Positions 33,800 to 43,811 of a stretch of DNA of 64,000 nucleotides are shown in pieces (positions within the stretch are counted from its first letter, which is position 1; each line of letters starts with the position of its first letter). The notes beneath the pieces were generated by a model that was not told the origin of the DNA, did not search any database, and saw only the letters and a program-made list of their open reading frames with translations. Both the position numbers and the translations under genes were made by a program. Source of the DNA: Litoreibacter meonggei (GTDB lineage Bacteria > Pseudomonadota > Alphaproteobacteria > Rhodobacterales > Rhodobacteraceae); NCBI RefSeq assembly GCF_003663885.1, contig NZ_RCCE01000001.1, positions 248,001 to 312,000 of the forward strand. The letters run 5' to 3'.

Positions 33800-34831
33800 A
33801 TGGACGTAATCATTCTGCAACTACTGAACGGTTTGGACAAAGGCTCCGCATATGCGTTGATCGCCTTGGGCCTGACCCTGATTTTCGGCACGCTTGGCGT
33901 GGTGAACTTCGCCCACGGGGCGCTGTTCATGCTGGGGGCCTTCTGCGCAGTCACGCTACAGCGCATCTTGTCGTTATCCTTCGAGACGATTGATCCGACC
34001 AAAACCGACTTTCTAGGCAATCCCGCAAAAATCAAAACACCATATGTCGAAAGCTGGTTCGGCCCCGAGCTGGGCAGTTCGATCATAGACTGGTCGGTGC
34101 CGCTTGCGATCCTGTTCGCCATCCCGATCATGATCGGGATCGGCTACATCATGGAGCGCGGCCTGATTAAGCACTTCTACAAGCGCCCGCATGCGGACCA
34201 GATCCTTGTGACCTTTGGCCTTGCCATCGTCATTCAAGAGGTCATCAAGCAATTCTACGGCGCCAACCCGATCCCGACCCCTGCCCCTGATATGTTCAAG
34301 GGCTCGTTCGACTTCGGCACGCTGCTGGGCTTTGACCCAAACGCGGTTATCTATCCGTATTGGCGCTTGGTCTACTTCTTCTTCGCCGCGCTGATCATCG
34401 CTGCCGTGTTCGGCTTCTTGCAATTCACCACGTTCGGCATGGTTGTCCGCGCAGGCATGGCCGACCGAGAGACAGTGGGCCTACTGGGCATCAATATCGA
34501 CCGGCGCTTCACCATCATGTTCGGCATCGCCGCCGCCGTGGCAGGGCTAGCGGGGGTCATGTACGCGCCGATTAACTCGCCCAATTACCACATGGGAATG
34601 GACTTCCTTGTCTTGAGCTTCGTGGTGGTCGTGGTCGGCGGGATGGGCTCCCTGCCCGGTGCCGTTCTCGCGGGCTTCCTACTGGGTATTCTCGAAAGCT
34701 TCTCCTCGATGAACCAGATCAAGCAGATCCTGCCGGGTATCGACCAGATCATAATCTATCTCGTCGCTATTATCATTCTACTCGTGCGTCCGCGCGGCCT
34801 TATGGGTCGCAAGGGCGTGATGGAGGACTAA
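33800..34831 (+). CDS. LIV-type ABC importer, permease 1 (LivH-like)
   Basis: A 343-residue inner-membrane permease of the LivH family, with [31 protein letters not shown] (quoted blocks [13 protein letters not shown] and [12 protein letters not shown]) and [17 protein letters not shown] as the EAA-like coupling loop. The central part has an extended loop between residues 60 and 90 compared with E. coli LivH. The start MDVIILQLL at 33800 follows GGGA; an upstream frame extension crosses the hairpin and is rejected. The next permease starts four bases after its stop. Confidence 0.92.
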   Translation: MDVIILQLLNGLDKGSAYALIALGLTLIFGTLGVVNFAHGALFMLGAFCAVTLQRILSLSFETIDPTKTDFLGNPAKIKTPYVESWFGPELGSSIIDWSVPLAILFAIPIMIGIGYIMERGLIKHFYKRPHADQILVTFGLAIVIQEVIKQFYGANPIPTPAPDMFKGSFDFGTLLGFDPNAVIYPYWRLVYFFFAALIIAAVFGFLQFTTFGMVVRAGMADRETVGLLGINIDRRFTIMFGIAAAVAGLAGVMYAPINSPNYHMGMDFLVLSFVVVVVGGMGSLPGAVLAGFLLGILESFSSMNQIKQILPGIDQIIIYLVAIIILLVRPRGLMGRKGVMED

Positions 34832-34835
34832 GACA

Positions 34836-36026
34836 ATGCTAGGTCTCGAAAAGAAAGACACCTCCTTGCTCATCGTCGTTGCTATCCTGACGATGTGCGC
34901 TCCCTTCATCCTGAACCCGTTCCCGACGGACTCGGCGATGGCGCAATTCAACGCGGGCTACCCCGACCTGATGCAGCGCTTCGTGATATTTGGCATCTTC
35001 GCCATCGGGTTCAACATCCTGTTCGGCTTGACCGGGTATCTGTCCTTCGGCCACGCGGCCTTCCTCGGGATAGGCTCCTACTCCGCCGTATGGATGTTCA
35101 AGCTGTTGGGCTACAACATCCTGCCCGGTATCTTCCTGTCGGTCATCACCTCGGGCCTGTTCGCCTTGCTGATCGGCTATATCTCGCTGCGGCGCTCGGG
35201 CATCTACTTCTCGATCCTGACGCTGGCCTTCGCGCAGATGTCCTTCGCACTCGCCTATTCGGTGCTGACACCGCTGACCAATGGCGAGACGGGTTTGCAG
35301 GTCTACAACTCCGACCCGCAATATTTCCACTCCGACGCGATGCCGAATATCCCGCATCTGTTTGGTCAGGAAATGCAGTCCACGTTCAAGCTGTCGATGG
35401 GTGGATGGAGCTTTGACTTCAATACAGGTTACTACATCTGCGCGCTTATCATGCTGGTTATGTTCTACCTCGCCATCCGCATCTTTCGCTCTCCGTTCGG
35501 GCTGATGCTAAAGGCGATCAAGACCAATCAGACGCGTCTGAACTATACGGGACTTAACTCTCGCCCCTACACGCTGGCCGCATTCGTCATCTCCGGCATG
35601 TATGCTGGTCTGGCGGGTGGGTTGATGGCATCCATGGACCCGCTGGCGGGGGCCGAGCGTATGCAGTGGACCGCGTCTGGCGAGGTCGTGTTGATGACCA
35701 TCCTTGGTGGTGCAGGTACGCTCATCGGTCCAGTCTTGGGCGCGGGCTTTATCAAGTATTTCGAAAACATCTTCTCCAAGATCAACGACACGGTTCTTCA
35801 TCAGTGGTTCGCGTTCCTGCCAGATGGCATCGAAGACTTCCTGATCGCCATCGTTCACCCCTTCGTGGGCAAAGGCTGGCACCTGACGCTGGGTCTGATG
35901 TTCATGGCAATCGTGATCTTCCTGCCCGGTGGTTTGGTCGAAGGCGGTCAGAAAATCGCCAGAAAATTCCGTGGTGGCAAGGCAAAAGACACCACGGCCA
36001 CGACCGACTCAACCCCTGCTGAATAA
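34836..36026 (+). CDS. LIV-type ABC importer, permease 2 (LivM-like)
   Basis: A 396-residue permease with about nine hydrophobic helices, the LivM signatures [20 protein letters not shown] and [18 protein letters not shown], and a cytosolic Lys-rich C-terminus. It forms the membrane channel with the LivH-like partner. GGAGGAC before its ATG overlaps the end of the partner gene. Confidence 0.92.
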   Translation: MLGLEKKDTSLLIVVAILTMCAPFILNPFPTDSAMAQFNAGYPDLMQRFVIFGIFAIGFNILFGLTGYLSFGHAAFLGIGSYSAVWMFKLLGYNILPGIFLSVITSGLFALLIGYISLRRSGIYFSILTLAFAQMSFALAYSVLTPLTNGETGLQVYNSDPQYFHSDAMPNIPHLFGQEMQSTFKLSMGGWSFDFNTGYYICALIMLVMFYLAIRIFRSPFGLMLKAIKTNQTRLNYTGLNSRPYTLAAFVISGMYAGLAGGLMASMDPLAGAERMQWTASGEVVLMTILGGAGTLIGPVLGAGFIKYFENIFSKINDTVLHQWFAFLPDGIEDFLIAIVHPFVGKGWHLTLGLMFMAIVIFLPGGLVEGGQKIARKFRGGKAKDTTATTDSTPAE

Positions 36027-36038
36027 GGAGCGAATGAC

Positions 36039-36797
36039 ATGGCCATCCTAGAGATCAAAAATGTCGGCAAACGCTTTGGCGGGTTGCAGGCGCTGTCTGA
36101 TGTAAACCTGAGCGTGGCGGAAAATACCGTCCACGCCATCATCGGCCCCAACGGGGCGGGTAAATCTACGCTGCTGAACTGCCTCGTGGGCAAGCTGATC
36201 CCCGATACAGGCTCGGTCACCTTTCAAGGCCAGTCCCTGCTGGGGCGCAAGCCCTACCAGATCAACCAGATGGGGGTCTCCCGCGTGTTCCAAACGCCGG
36301 AAATCTTCGCTGAGTTGACCGTTTTCGAAAACGTCATGATCCCCTGCTTTGCTGCACGGGACGGCTCGTTTCAGTTGAACGCATTGGCGGCCGTCCGTGG
36401 TCAGGGCGATATCAAGGATACGGCCGAGGCCATCCTTGAAGACGTGAAGCTCCTCGACAAACGCCACATGACGGCATCGTCCATGTCACGTGGCGATAAG
36501 CGTCGTCTGGAAATGGCGATGTGTCTGGTGCAGGAGCCCAAGTTGCTGCTGCTCGACGAGCCAACCGCCGGCATGGCCCGCGCCGACACCAACAACACGA
36601 TCGACCTGCTGAAAGAGATCAAGGAAAAGCGCGACATCACCATGGCGATCATCGAGCACGACATGCATGTCGTGTTTTCCATGGCGGAACGGATCACCGT
36701 TCTGGCGCAAGGCACCCCACTGGTCGAAGACACGCCCGAAAACATCAAAGGCCATCCCAAGGTGCGCGAAGCGTATCTGGGTGAGGCTCAGGTCTAG
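36039..36797 (+). CDS. LIV-type ABC importer, ATPase 1 (LivG-like)
   Basis: A 252-residue ABC ATPase with Walker A GPNGAGKST near residue 36, an ABC signature of unusual form SMSRGDKRRLE instead of LSGGQ, Walker B LLLLDEPTAGM and switch His in IIEHDMHVVF. The signature change is typical of LivG-type subunits, which have SYGxQRRLE, but this form is farther from consensus. It begins 12 bases after the LivM-like gene. Confidence 0.92.
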   Translation: MAILEIKNVGKRFGGLQALSDVNLSVAENTVHAIIGPNGAGKSTLLNCLVGKLIPDTGSVTFQGQSLLGRKPYQINQMGVSRVFQTPEIFAELTVFENVMIPCFAARDGSFQLNALAAVRGQGDIKDTAEAILEDVKLLDKRHMTASSMSRGDKRRLEMAMCLVQEPKLLLLDEPTAGMARADTNNTIDLLKEIKEKRDITMAIIEHDMHVVFSMAERITVLAQGTPLVEDTPENIKGHPKVREAYLGEAQV

Positions 36798-36806
36798 GAG
36801 GCCCCG

Positions 36807-37562
36807 ATGAACGTCAAACCCGACTTCAACAAGAACGCCAACCACGCGTCCACCGCCCCGGCCTTCCTGTCCGTTTGGGACATCGAAGCCTATTACGGCG
36901 AAAGCTACATCGTGCAGGGCGTCAGCTTCAACGTCCACGAAGGCGAAATCCTTGCGCTGCTGGGGCGCAACGGGGCGGGCAAAACCTCTACTCTGCGCAC
37001 CATCGCTCGGTTGGGTGATCCGCAGTTGCAGCACGGCGAAATCTGGCTCGACCACAAACCGCTGCACAGCATGGAAGCCTATCAAGCCTCTGCCGCAGGC
37101 ATCGCTTTAGTGCCGGAAGATCGACGCATCATCGCCGGTCTGACGGTAGAGGAAAACCTGCAACTGGCCCAAATCGCCCCGCCGATTGGCTGGTCGCTGG
37201 AGCGTGTCTACGAGCTTTTCCCCCGCTTGGGCGAACGTCGCAAACAAGAAGGCGTGACGCTATCCGGCGGTGAACAGCAAATGCTGGCCATTGCGCGGGC
37301 CTTGTGCCGCGACATCAAAGTGCTGTTGCTGGACGAACCCTATGAGGGGTTGGCCCCCGTGATCGTGCAGGAAATCGCCAAGACGCTGCAAATCATCCGC
37401 GACCAAGGCATCACAACGATCATCGTGGAGCAGAACGCCGTCGCTGCGCTGAAACTGGCGGACCGCGCGGTGATCCTTGATACGGGCTCCGTGGTCTTTG
37501 ACGGCTCTGCCGAAGAAGTGCTGGAGAATGACGCATTGCGGGCGGAATATCTGGCGATCTAA
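36807..37562 (+). CDS. LIV-type ABC importer, ATPase 2 (LivF-like)
   Basis: A 251-residue ABC ATPase with Walker A GRNGAGKTS, canonical signature LSGGEQQMLAIARAL, Walker B LLLDEPYEGLAP and IIVEQN switch block (Gln-Asn instead of His, as in LivF). It closes the operon nine bases after the LivG-like gene and is followed by a terminator. An N-terminal extension of about 20 residues precedes the usual start. Confidence 0.92.
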   Translation: MNVKPDFNKNANHASTAPAFLSVWDIEAYYGESYIVQGVSFNVHEGEILALLGRNGAGKTSTLRTIARLGDPQLQHGEIWLDHKPLHSMEAYQASAAGIALVPEDRRIIAGLTVEENLQLAQIAPPIGWSLERVYELFPRLGERRKQEGVTLSGGEQQMLAIARALCRDIKVLLLDEPYEGLAPVIVQEIAKTLQIIRDQGITTIIVEQNAVAALKLADRAVILDTGSVVFDGSAEEVLENDALRAEYLAI

Positions 37563-37584
37563 GCCCGTTTGACGCACAGAATTT

Positions 37585-37616
37585 AAGGCGCAGTTAACTC
37601 AAGCTGCGCCTTTTTT
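37585..37616 (+). terminator. Terminator of the LIV-type operon
   Basis: AAGGCGCAG and CTGCGCCTT form a 9-bp stem with a 10-base loop, followed by six T residues. Confidence 0.92.
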
Positions 37617-37698
37617 CGTGCGCTTCGTTAACACGTCGTTAGGGCGGGCAGCGCACGGTCAACGGTGGGTGGGCTCCTCTTTTTGGAAGGGCATAGCG

Positions 37699-38013
37699 AT
37701 GATGCTACTTTCTCAACATTTGGCCGGCTTGATGCCGTCCACGACGAAACACCAGCCCGTCAGGATACAGTCCGCGGAAAGCCCCTTTATCGGGCCACCC
37801 GCTCCCCAGTCACAAACGCTTCCCGTCACGCCCGTAGCACCGTCCGGGGCGGCGCTATTCGCGCCCGACCAGCATCCGCGCGGCCCGTTGAGGGACCGTG
37901 AACAGCATGAGTTGCAGACTTTGCTGCGCAATATGCAGGGGATCGAGCCGCCTCAACCAAAGGGCGAGCGGGTCGATCTGCTGGTCCCGCGACCGTCCTC
38001 CCTTGATCCCTAA
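37699..38013 (+). CDS. Small proline-rich hypothetical protein
   Basis: A possible 104-residue protein starting MMLLSQHLAGL, with ten or more prolines and no recognised domain. GGAAGGG lies eight bases before ATG 37699. The C-terminal part has a charged stretch (LRDREQHELQTLLRNMQG) that could be a helix. It ends 134 bases before accB. Coding status is uncertain; support is the good ribosome site and the otherwise empty gap. Confidence 0.45.
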   Translation: MMLLSQHLAGLMPSTTKHQPVRIQSAESPFIGPPAPQSQTLPVTPVAPSGAALFAPDQHPRGPLRDREQHELQTLLRNMQGIEPPQPKGERVDLLVPRPSSLDP

Positions 38014-38147
38014 CTGCATGTGCTGGCATGAATTCATCGCTTTTCACCTAAACCGCCTTGGCCTATAAGCATTCAAGTCAATTCAAAGCCGCATTACCGG
38101 ACGATCACCGGCAAGTAAGAACGGCACCCCGGTCGAGGAAGAAACAA

Positions 38148-38651
38148 ATGGCAAAGAACTCCCATGACGGCGACGTCGCTTTTGTAAAAGCACTGGCCGA
38201 GGTTTTGAAAAGCAATGACCTCACCGAGCTTGAAGTGAAGCGCGAGTACGGCGAAGACGACAGCCTGAACGTGCGGGTCTCTAAGCAGGTCAATGTAGTG
38301 CAACAGACCGTTGCCGCCGCTGCACCAGTTGCTGCCGCCGCACCCGCAGCGGGCGCGCCTGCTGCCGCGGCCCCCACTGCCGCCGCCGCGTCCCTCGACG
38401 ACGATCCGTCGCAACATCCCGGTGCCGTGACCTCACCAATGGTCGGCACCTGCTATTTGCAAGCAGAGCCCGGCACACCAGCCTTCGCCGCCGTTGGCGA
38501 CAAGGTGACCGAGGGCCAGACGCTTTTGATCATCGAAGCGATGAAAACCATGAACCACATCCCTGCCCCCAAATCCGGCACCGTTAAGCGCGTGATGGTC
38601 GAGGATGGCACACCAGTGGAATTCGGCGCGCCGCTGATGATCGTGGAGTAG
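38148..38651 (+). CDS. accB: Acetyl-CoA carboxylase biotin carboxyl carrier protein
   Basis: A 167-residue BCCP. An N-terminal part (1-45) is followed by an Ala/Pro-rich flexible linker (about 50-85) and a biotinyl domain with the biotinylated lysine in EAMKTMNHI. It carries CO2 for malonyl-CoA synthesis. MAKNSHDGD at 38148 with GAGGA is the chosen start. accC follows after six bases. Confidence 0.96.
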   Translation: MAKNSHDGDVAFVKALAEVLKSNDLTELEVKREYGEDDSLNVRVSKQVNVVQQTVAAAAPVAAAAPAAGAPAAAAPTAAAASLDDDPSQHPGAVTSPMVGTCYLQAEPGTPAFAAVGDKVTEGQTLLIIEAMKTMNHIPAPKSGTVKRVMVEDGTPVEFGAPLMIVE

Positions 38652-38657
38652 TCCTCC

Positions 38658-40001
38658 ATGTTTAAGAAAATCCTGATCGCCAATCGCGGCGAAATTGCCC
38701 TGCGGGTCATCCGTGCCGCGCGCGAAATGGGCATCCAGTCCGTGGCCGTGCACTCCACCGCCGACAGCGACGCCATGCATGTGCGCATGGCGGACGAGGC
38801 GGTCTGTATCGGGCCGCCCTCCAGCACCGAAAGCTATCTGTCTATCCCCGCAATCATCTCGGCATGCGAAATCACCGGGGCGGAAGCGATCCATCCGGGT
38901 TATGGCTTCCTGTCGGAGAATGCCGGTTTCGTTCAGATCATCGAAGACCACGGGCTGAAGTTCATCGGGCCAACTGCCGAGCACATTCGCGTTATGGGCG
39001 ACAAGATTACCGCGATCGAGACGATGAAAAAGCTGGGCGTGCCATGCGTCCCCGGTTCCGGTGGTGGTGTGGCCTCGCTTGAAGACGCGTACGGCTTCGG
39101 TGATGAAATCGGCTATCCCGTGATCATCAAAGCCACGGCGGGTGGCGGCGGAAAAGGCATGAAAGTGGCCAATTCGCGCGAAGAAATGAAGACCGCGTTC
39201 CAGACCGCGCGCGCCGAGGGCAAATCCAACTTCGGCAACGACGAAGTCTATATCGAGAAATACCTGACCACGCCGCGCCACATCGAAATTCAGGTGTTCG
39301 GCGACGGCAAAGGCCGTGCGGTGCATCTGGGCGAGCGTGACTGTTCCCTGCAACGCCGCCACCAAAAAGTGTTCGAAGAAGCCCCCGGCCCCGCAATCGA
39401 CGCGGAAACCCGTGCGCGGATCGGTAAGATTTGTGCCGACGCCGTGGCAAATATCGACTACGCGGGCGCGGGTACAATCGAGTTTCTGTATGAGAACGGC
39501 GAGTTCTATTTCATCGAGATGAACACCCGTTTGCAGGTAGAACACCCCGTGACCGAAGCCGTATTCGGCGTCGATCTGGTGCGCGAACAAATCAACGTGG
39601 CCGCTGGTCTGCCCATGTCCTTCCAGCAGGAAGATCTTGTGGTCAACGGCCATGCCATCGAAGTCCGCATCAATGCGGAAAAATTACCGAACTTCAGCCC
39701 CTGCCCCGGAAAAATCACGCAATATCATGCCCCTGGCGGACTTGGTGTACGGATGGACTCGGCGCTCTATGACGGCTACTCGATCCCGCCTTACTATGAC
39801 AGTCTGATCGGCAAGCTGATCGTTCACGCCCCCGACCGCCCCGCCGCCCTTGCGCGTCTGCACAGGGCCTTGGGCGAATTGATCGTGGACGGCATCGATA
39901 CCACGACCCCTCTGTTCCATGCGCTGCTGGCGGAAGACGCTGTGCAAACAGGTGAATACAACATTCACTGGTTGGAACATTGGCTTGAGGAAAACACCTA
40001 A
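38658..40001 (+). CDS. accC: Acetyl-CoA carboxylase, biotin carboxylase subunit
   Basis: A 447-residue biotin carboxylase. [19 protein letters not shown] begins it, followed by the ATP-grasp glycine-rich loop [29 protein letters not shown] and [14 protein letters not shown] signatures. It carboxylates biotin on AccB with ATP and bicarbonate. It directly follows accB in the standard operon. Confidence 0.98.
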   Translation: MFKKILIANRGEIALRVIRAAREMGIQSVAVHSTADSDAMHVRMADEAVCIGPPSSTESYLSIPAIISACEITGAEAIHPGYGFLSENAGFVQIIEDHGLKFIGPTAEHIRVMGDKITAIETMKKLGVPCVPGSGGGVASLEDAYGFGDEIGYPVIIKATAGGGGKGMKVANSREEMKTAFQTARAEGKSNFGNDEVYIEKYLTTPRHIEIQVFGDGKGRAVHLGERDCSLQRRHQKVFEEAPGPAIDAETRARIGKICADAVANIDYAGAGTIEFLYENGEFYFIEMNTRLQVEHPVTEAVFGVDLVREQINVAAGLPMSFQQEDLVVNGHAIEVRINAEKLPNFSPCPGKITQYHAPGGLGVRMDSALYDGYSIPPYYDSLIGKLIVHAPDRPAALARLHRALGELIVDGIDTTTPLFHALLAEDAVQTGEYNIHWLEHWLEENT

Positions 40002-40041
40002 GTGAGTTGCGCGCATAGCGCAGCCCTGCTTTCCTACCTCT

Positions 40042-40680
40042 ATGGCCAAAGATGAACGCCCAGTTGAGCTGACACCGGAACTGATCCTAAGCGCTTATGC
40101 GCAAGGGATTTTCCCGATGGCGGAAAGCCGTGAGGATGATGAGCTGTTCTGGCTCGATCCGGAGTTTCGCGGCGTCTTGCCGCTTGACGGCTTCCACATC
40201 TCGCGCTCGCTTCGCAAAACGATCGTTCGTGAGCCGTTTCAGATCAAGGTCGACACTGATTTTGCGGGCGTTATCGAGGGTTGCGCGGATCGTGCAGAGA
40301 CGTGGATCAACGCCCCGATTTTCGGCATTTACATGGATTTGTTTCATGCCGGCCACGCCCATTCTGTCGAGGTTTGGGATGGCTCCGAGCTGGTCGGCGG
40401 TGTCTACGGCGTGACGTTGAATGGCGCCTTCTTTGGTGAATCCATGTTCTCGCGCCGCCGCGATGCGTCAAAAATCGCGCTGGCTTATCTGGTGTCACGG
40501 TTGAATGCGGGTGGATTCAAACTGCTCGACACCCAATTCCTGACGCCGCACTTGGCGTCTCTCGGGGGTGTCGAAATCCCGCGCGCTAGTTACCGCCGAG
40601 CTCTTCGGGACGCATTATCGGCAGAGGCGAACTTTCACCGGCAACCACTGACGGTGTCCGGTCGTCAAGTTTGCACCTGA
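40042..40680 (+). CDS. aat: Leucyl/phenylalanyl-tRNA-protein transferase
   Basis: A 212-residue transferase with [16 protein letters not shown], the [12 protein letters not shown] block, [17 protein letters not shown] and [18 protein letters not shown] signatures. It adds Leu or Phe to proteins with N-terminal Arg or Lys, marking them for ClpAP degradation via the N-end rule. It lies 40 bases after accC. Its last 95 bases overlap the 3' end of the convergent DUF2155 gene. Confidence 0.95.
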   Translation: MAKDERPVELTPELILSAYAQGIFPMAESREDDELFWLDPEFRGVLPLDGFHISRSLRKTIVREPFQIKVDTDFAGVIEGCADRAETWINAPIFGIYMDLFHAGHAHSVEVWDGSELVGGVYGVTLNGAFFGESMFSRRRDASKIALAYLVSRLNAGGFKLLDTQFLTPHLASLGGVEIPRASYRRALRDALSAEANFHRQPLTVSGRQVCT

Positions 40681-41086
40681 TCGCCCAGACGTCATAGCGC
40701 GGGTGATCCATCGCGTTCAGCGCAGGGCTGGACGCGATCATCCAGCCGTCAAAGGCCGATTTCCCCGTTTTTGTGTCGATGATCGACAGGCTCACGAACG
40801 CGTCCCCGTTAGGGTTGCCTTTCGGATAGCGGCAATCCTGCATCGAGATCGTCAACGGACCAAATTGCGTTGTTTCACCGGCGGTCAGGATGATGTCTTC
40901 ACTGGCACCGGCCAACTTGTCCAACCCACGCATTACCGCCTGTGCAGCACTAGACGCCGCCGCGCGCGTTTTACTTTCCGCGACAGGCGCATTGCCGAGG
41001 CTGATAACACGATTGTCGCCCTGAATCGTCGTCTGAGCCCCTGCGGGCAGGCCCAGCAGCATAAAGGCCCCGACTAGACGGTTCAT
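40586..41086 (-). CDS. DUF2155-domain periplasmic protein
   Basis: A 166-residue protein with a signal peptide of about 18 residues (cleaved near PAGAQT). The DUF2155 domain (about 65-145) has [16 protein letters not shown], a [26 protein letters not shown] block and VWAIRC, with two conserved cysteines. Function is unknown; in Alphaproteobacteria it accompanies the MlaD and NDUFA12 genes. Its 3' end runs 95 bases into aat on the other strand. Its start overlaps the MlaD gene as ATGA. Confidence 0.88.
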   Translation of the reverse strand: MNRLVGAFMLLGLPAGAQTTIQGDNRVISLGNAPVAESKTRAAASSAAQAVMRGLDKLAGASEDIILTAGETTQFGPLTISMQDCRYPKGNPNGDAFVSLSIIDTKTGKSAFDGWMIASSPALNAMDHPRYDVWAIRCKLDDRTPSVVAGESSPLPIMRPEELGGN

Positions 41087-41532
41087 TCTTCGCCGTTCCC
41101 AGCCACGAACTTCATTAGCAGGGTGATGAGCGAAACAGAGCTTTGCGTGTCTTCAATCTCTCCGCCAGCCTCAAGATTGAACGGCGACCCGCCCGGAATG
41201 ACTTCGACGAAGTTACCGCCCAACAAGCCTTCGGAACTGATCGAGATGGCACTGTCGTCGGGAACTTCGATACCGCTTTTCATCGTAAAGGTCGCGTCTG
41301 CGCGAAAAGTCTCAGGGTTCAGATCCAGCGCGGTAACTGTGCCGACTTTGACCCCTGCCATGCGTACATCAGTCCCGACCTTTACGCCCTCGGCAGAGCG
41401 GAAGCTCGCCGCCAATGGATAGACGTCACCGCCCGTTGCAAAAGACGTCGCGCCGGTCGCAAAGACCAGAAACCCGATCGCCACGGCTAAAACGCCGGTG
41501 CCGACAATTACTTCAGTTGTGTTTTCAGACAT
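41083..41532 (-). CDS. mlaD: MlaD-type lipid-transport substrate-binding protein
   Basis: A 149-residue MCE-domain protein with one N-terminal membrane helix (GVLAVAIGFLVFATGA) and the MCE pattern AEGVKVGTDVRMAGVKVGTV, then SSEGLLGGNFVEVIPGG. MlaD hexamers bind phospholipids in the periplasm as part of the Mla/outer-membrane asymmetry pathway. MlaE/F partners are not in this window. It is coupled to the DUF2155 gene by ATGA. Confidence 0.92.
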   Translation of the reverse strand: MSENTTEVIVGTGVLAVAIGFLVFATGATSFATGGDVYPLAASFRSAEGVKVGTDVRMAGVKVGTVTALDLNPETFRADATFTMKSGIEVPDDSAISISSEGLLGGNFVEVIPGGSPFNLEAGGEIEDTQSSVSLITLLMKFVAGNGEE

Positions 41533-41556
41533 ATGCGCCCCCGCAAGCTTTAGCCG

Positions 41557-41940
41557 TTATTCCGGCGACCAAGCCTCGTAATCCTGCCGTGACTTTGGCT
41601 TAGCCTGACGCAGCGACCCAGCAGGCGCGTAGGCCATTGCCGTCCCCGTCAGATTTGGCTGATGCGGTTTTTCCCATGTTTTTCGCGGAATTGGAGCCTT
41701 CGTAGGCGGCTCATCCCAAGTATGGTGCAGCCAGCCATGCCAGTCGGGACTCACGCGCGAAGCTTCGGCCTCTCCATTATAGATCACCCAGCGGCGCTTA
41801 CCGTCGGAGGTTTGGTAGTAGATATTCCCGCCCTCGTCCTCGCCGATTTTCTCGCCTTTGCGCCATGTGAACAGCTGCGTATTCAGCGTCTGACTATCCC
41901 ACCAAGTAACGGCGCGAAAAAATGTGTTGAGAATGCCCAT
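41557..41940 (-). CDS. NADH:ubiquinone oxidoreductase accessory subunit NDUFA12
   Basis: A 127-residue homologue of the mitochondrial complex I subunit NDUFA12 (B17.2). It shows [44 protein letters not shown] (quoted in part) and the [19 protein letters not shown] tail. In Alphaproteobacteria this accessory subunit joins complex I although its gene is outside the nuo cluster. It lies 24 bases upstream of mlaD in the same direction. Confidence 0.93.
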   Translation of the reverse strand: MGILNTFFRAVTWWDSQTLNTQLFTWRKGEKIGEDEGGNIYYQTSDGKRRWVIYNGEAEASRVSPDWHGWLHHTWDEPPTKAPIPRKTWEKPHQPNLTGTAMAYAPAGSLRQAKPKSRQDYEAWSPE

Positions 41941-42005
41941 ACCGGCCTCCGAAATTCATCTCGTTTTATATGGACCATAGCTACGCTACAGTCCAGAGCA
42001 CAGCG

Positions 42006-42389
42006 CTATGGCTTATACGCAGTAACTTCGATTTCGATGCGGTATTTGGGGTCGATCAACCCGCATTCGATCATGGTTGCCGCTGGTGGATTGTCCCCAA
42101 ACGCGGCTCTTAAAGCGGGCCAACAAGCCTCGAACTCATCTGCGGCGGGCAACATATACGTCACGCGTACAACGTCAGAAAAACCAGCGTTAGCTTGCTT
42201 CAATGCGTTTTCAATGATTGCCAAGGCCGAGGCACATTGCGCAGCCGCCCCTTCCGGTGGTTCACCGGTCTCGGGCGACGGAGCAGCAACAGTGCCAGCC
42301 ACATGAATCCAGTCACCAGCTATGACAGCGCGGCAATAACCGACCTTTGGCTCAAACGCGCCACCCGACGAAATCCGACGGATCGACAT
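42006..42389 (-). CDS. RidA-family protein (second copy)
   Basis: A 127-residue YjgH-like RidA family protein: YCRAVIAGDWIHVAGTVA, AQCASALAIIENAL, and C-terminal IECGLIDPKYRIEIEVTA. The conserved arginine of the RidA active site is not in the usual place (the RIE segment near the end is the nearest), so activity may differ from the copy at 7846. Its ATG overlaps the clpX stop (TAATG), which couples its translation to ClpX. Confidence 0.88.
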   Translation of the reverse strand: MSIRRISSGGAFEPKVGYCRAVIAGDWIHVAGTVAAPSPETGEPPEGAAAQCASALAIIENALKQANAGFSDVVRVTYMLPAADEFEACWPALRAAFGDNPPAATMIECGLIDPKYRIEIEVTAYKP

Positions 42390-43654
42390 TAGCCAGCTTC
42401 AGCTTCGGCCTTTTCTTTGGCCTCGCCATAAATGATCAGCGGCTTGGCCGTGCGGCCAACTGCGTCTTCATTCACCAGCACTTCGTCGACATTCTCCAAG
42501 GCAGGCAATTCGAACATCGTGTCGAGTAAGATATCTTCAAGAATAGAACGAAGCCCGCGGGCACCCGTTTTACGTTCGATCGCACGCTTGGCGATCGCGA
42601 TCAGCGCGTCATCGGTGAATGTCAGTTTGGCATCTTCAAGCTCGAAGAGGCGTTGATACTGCTTGATCAGAGCGTTCTTCGGCTGGGTCAGAATAATGAC
42701 CAGCGAGTCCTCGTCCAGATCTTCAAGCGTCGCGATGACAGGCAAGCGACCGACGAATTCCGGGATCAGGCCGAATTTCAGCAGATCTTCCGGCTCCAGC
42801 TCTTTGAACAGATCGCCGACGCCCTTGTCGTTTTCTTCACGCACATCGGCACCGAACCCCATGGCAGAGCCCTTACCGCGCTGCGCGATAATTTTATCAA
42901 GGCCAGCAAATGCGCCACCACAGATAAACAGGATGTTGGTCGTATCCACCTGCAGAAATTCCTGCTGAGGATGCTTGCGCCCGCCTTGCGGCGGAACGGA
43001 GGCGACGGTGCCTTCCATTATTTTCAGCAAGGCCTGCTGAACGCCCTCACCCGATACATCACGGGTAATCGAAGGGTTGTCAGACTTGCGGGTAATTTTA
43101 TCGACCTCATCAATATAGACGATACCGCGCTGCGCGCGCTCAACATTGTATTCGGAGGCCTGAAGCAGCTTGAGAATGATGTTTTCAACATCTTCGCCCA
43201 CATACCCCGCTTCGGTCAGTGTCGTGGCATCTGCCATGGTGAACGGCACATCAAGAATGCGCGCCAGTGTTTGCGCCAGCAATGTTTTACCGCAACCGGT
43301 TGGCCCGATCAGCATGATGTTGGACTTCGCCAATTCGATGTCGCCGGATTTGCCCATATGGTTGAGACGCTTGTAGTGGTTATGAACCGCTACAGACAGC
43401 ACGCGTTTAGCATGACCCTGACCGATGACGTAATCGTCCAGAACTTCGCAAATCTCCTGCGGCGTCGGCACCCCGTCGGCGGCTTTCAGACCGGCGGTCT
43501 TGGTCTCTTCGCGGATGATATCCATGCAAAGTTCGACACATTCATCGCAGATGAACACGGTAGGGCCCGCAATCAGCTTGCGCACTTCATGTTGGGACTT
43601 GCCGCAGAACGAGCAATAGAGGGTGTTTTTGCCGTCACCAGAGTTATTTGCCAT
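42389..43654 (-). CDS. clpX: ATP-dependent protease ATPase subunit ClpX
   Basis: A 421-residue AAA+ unfoldase. An N-terminal zinc-binding domain (CSFCGK and CDECVELC) is followed by Walker A GPTGCGKT, Walker [11 protein letters not shown] and the [17 protein letters not shown] small domain. It unfolds substrates and feeds them to ClpP. It lies 157 bases downstream of clpP on the same strand, the usual order. Confidence 0.98.
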   Translation of the reverse strand: MANNSGDGKNTLYCSFCGKSQHEVRKLIAGPTVFICDECVELCMDIIREETKTAGLKAADGVPTPQEICEVLDDYVIGQGHAKRVLSVAVHNHYKRLNHMGKSGDIELAKSNIMLIGPTGCGKTLLAQTLARILDVPFTMADATTLTEAGYVGEDVENIILKLLQASEYNVERAQRGIVYIDEVDKITRKSDNPSITRDVSGEGVQQALLKIMEGTVASVPPQGGRKHPQQEFLQVDTTNILFICGGAFAGLDKIIAQRGKGSAMGFGADVREENDKGVGDLFKELEPEDLLKFGLIPEFVGRLPVIATLEDLDEDSLVIILTQPKNALIKQYQRLFELEDAKLTFTDDALIAIAKRAIERKTGARGLRSILEDILLDTMFELPALENVDEVLVNEDAVGRTAKPLIIYGEAKEKAEAEAG

Positions 43655-43811
43655 TGCACCACCTATTTGATTTTCGCCCGCTGCTTCACACTGCGTGGCA
43701 ATTCGTTTGCGCCTGTTGCCATAAGTTAGGGCAGCAGCAGGGGAGGCACAACGCCAAAAAACGTATTTCCTGCGCCTTGCTTACTTCAATGAAACAAGGC
43801 GCAGGTCTTGA

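Noticed and set aside
38433-39653. 406-residue antisense frame to accC
   Set aside because: Shadow of accB/accC codons with high His and Phe content; no start signal.
42653-43729. 358-residue antisense frame to clpX
   Set aside because: Shadow frame; clpX on the other strand is certain.
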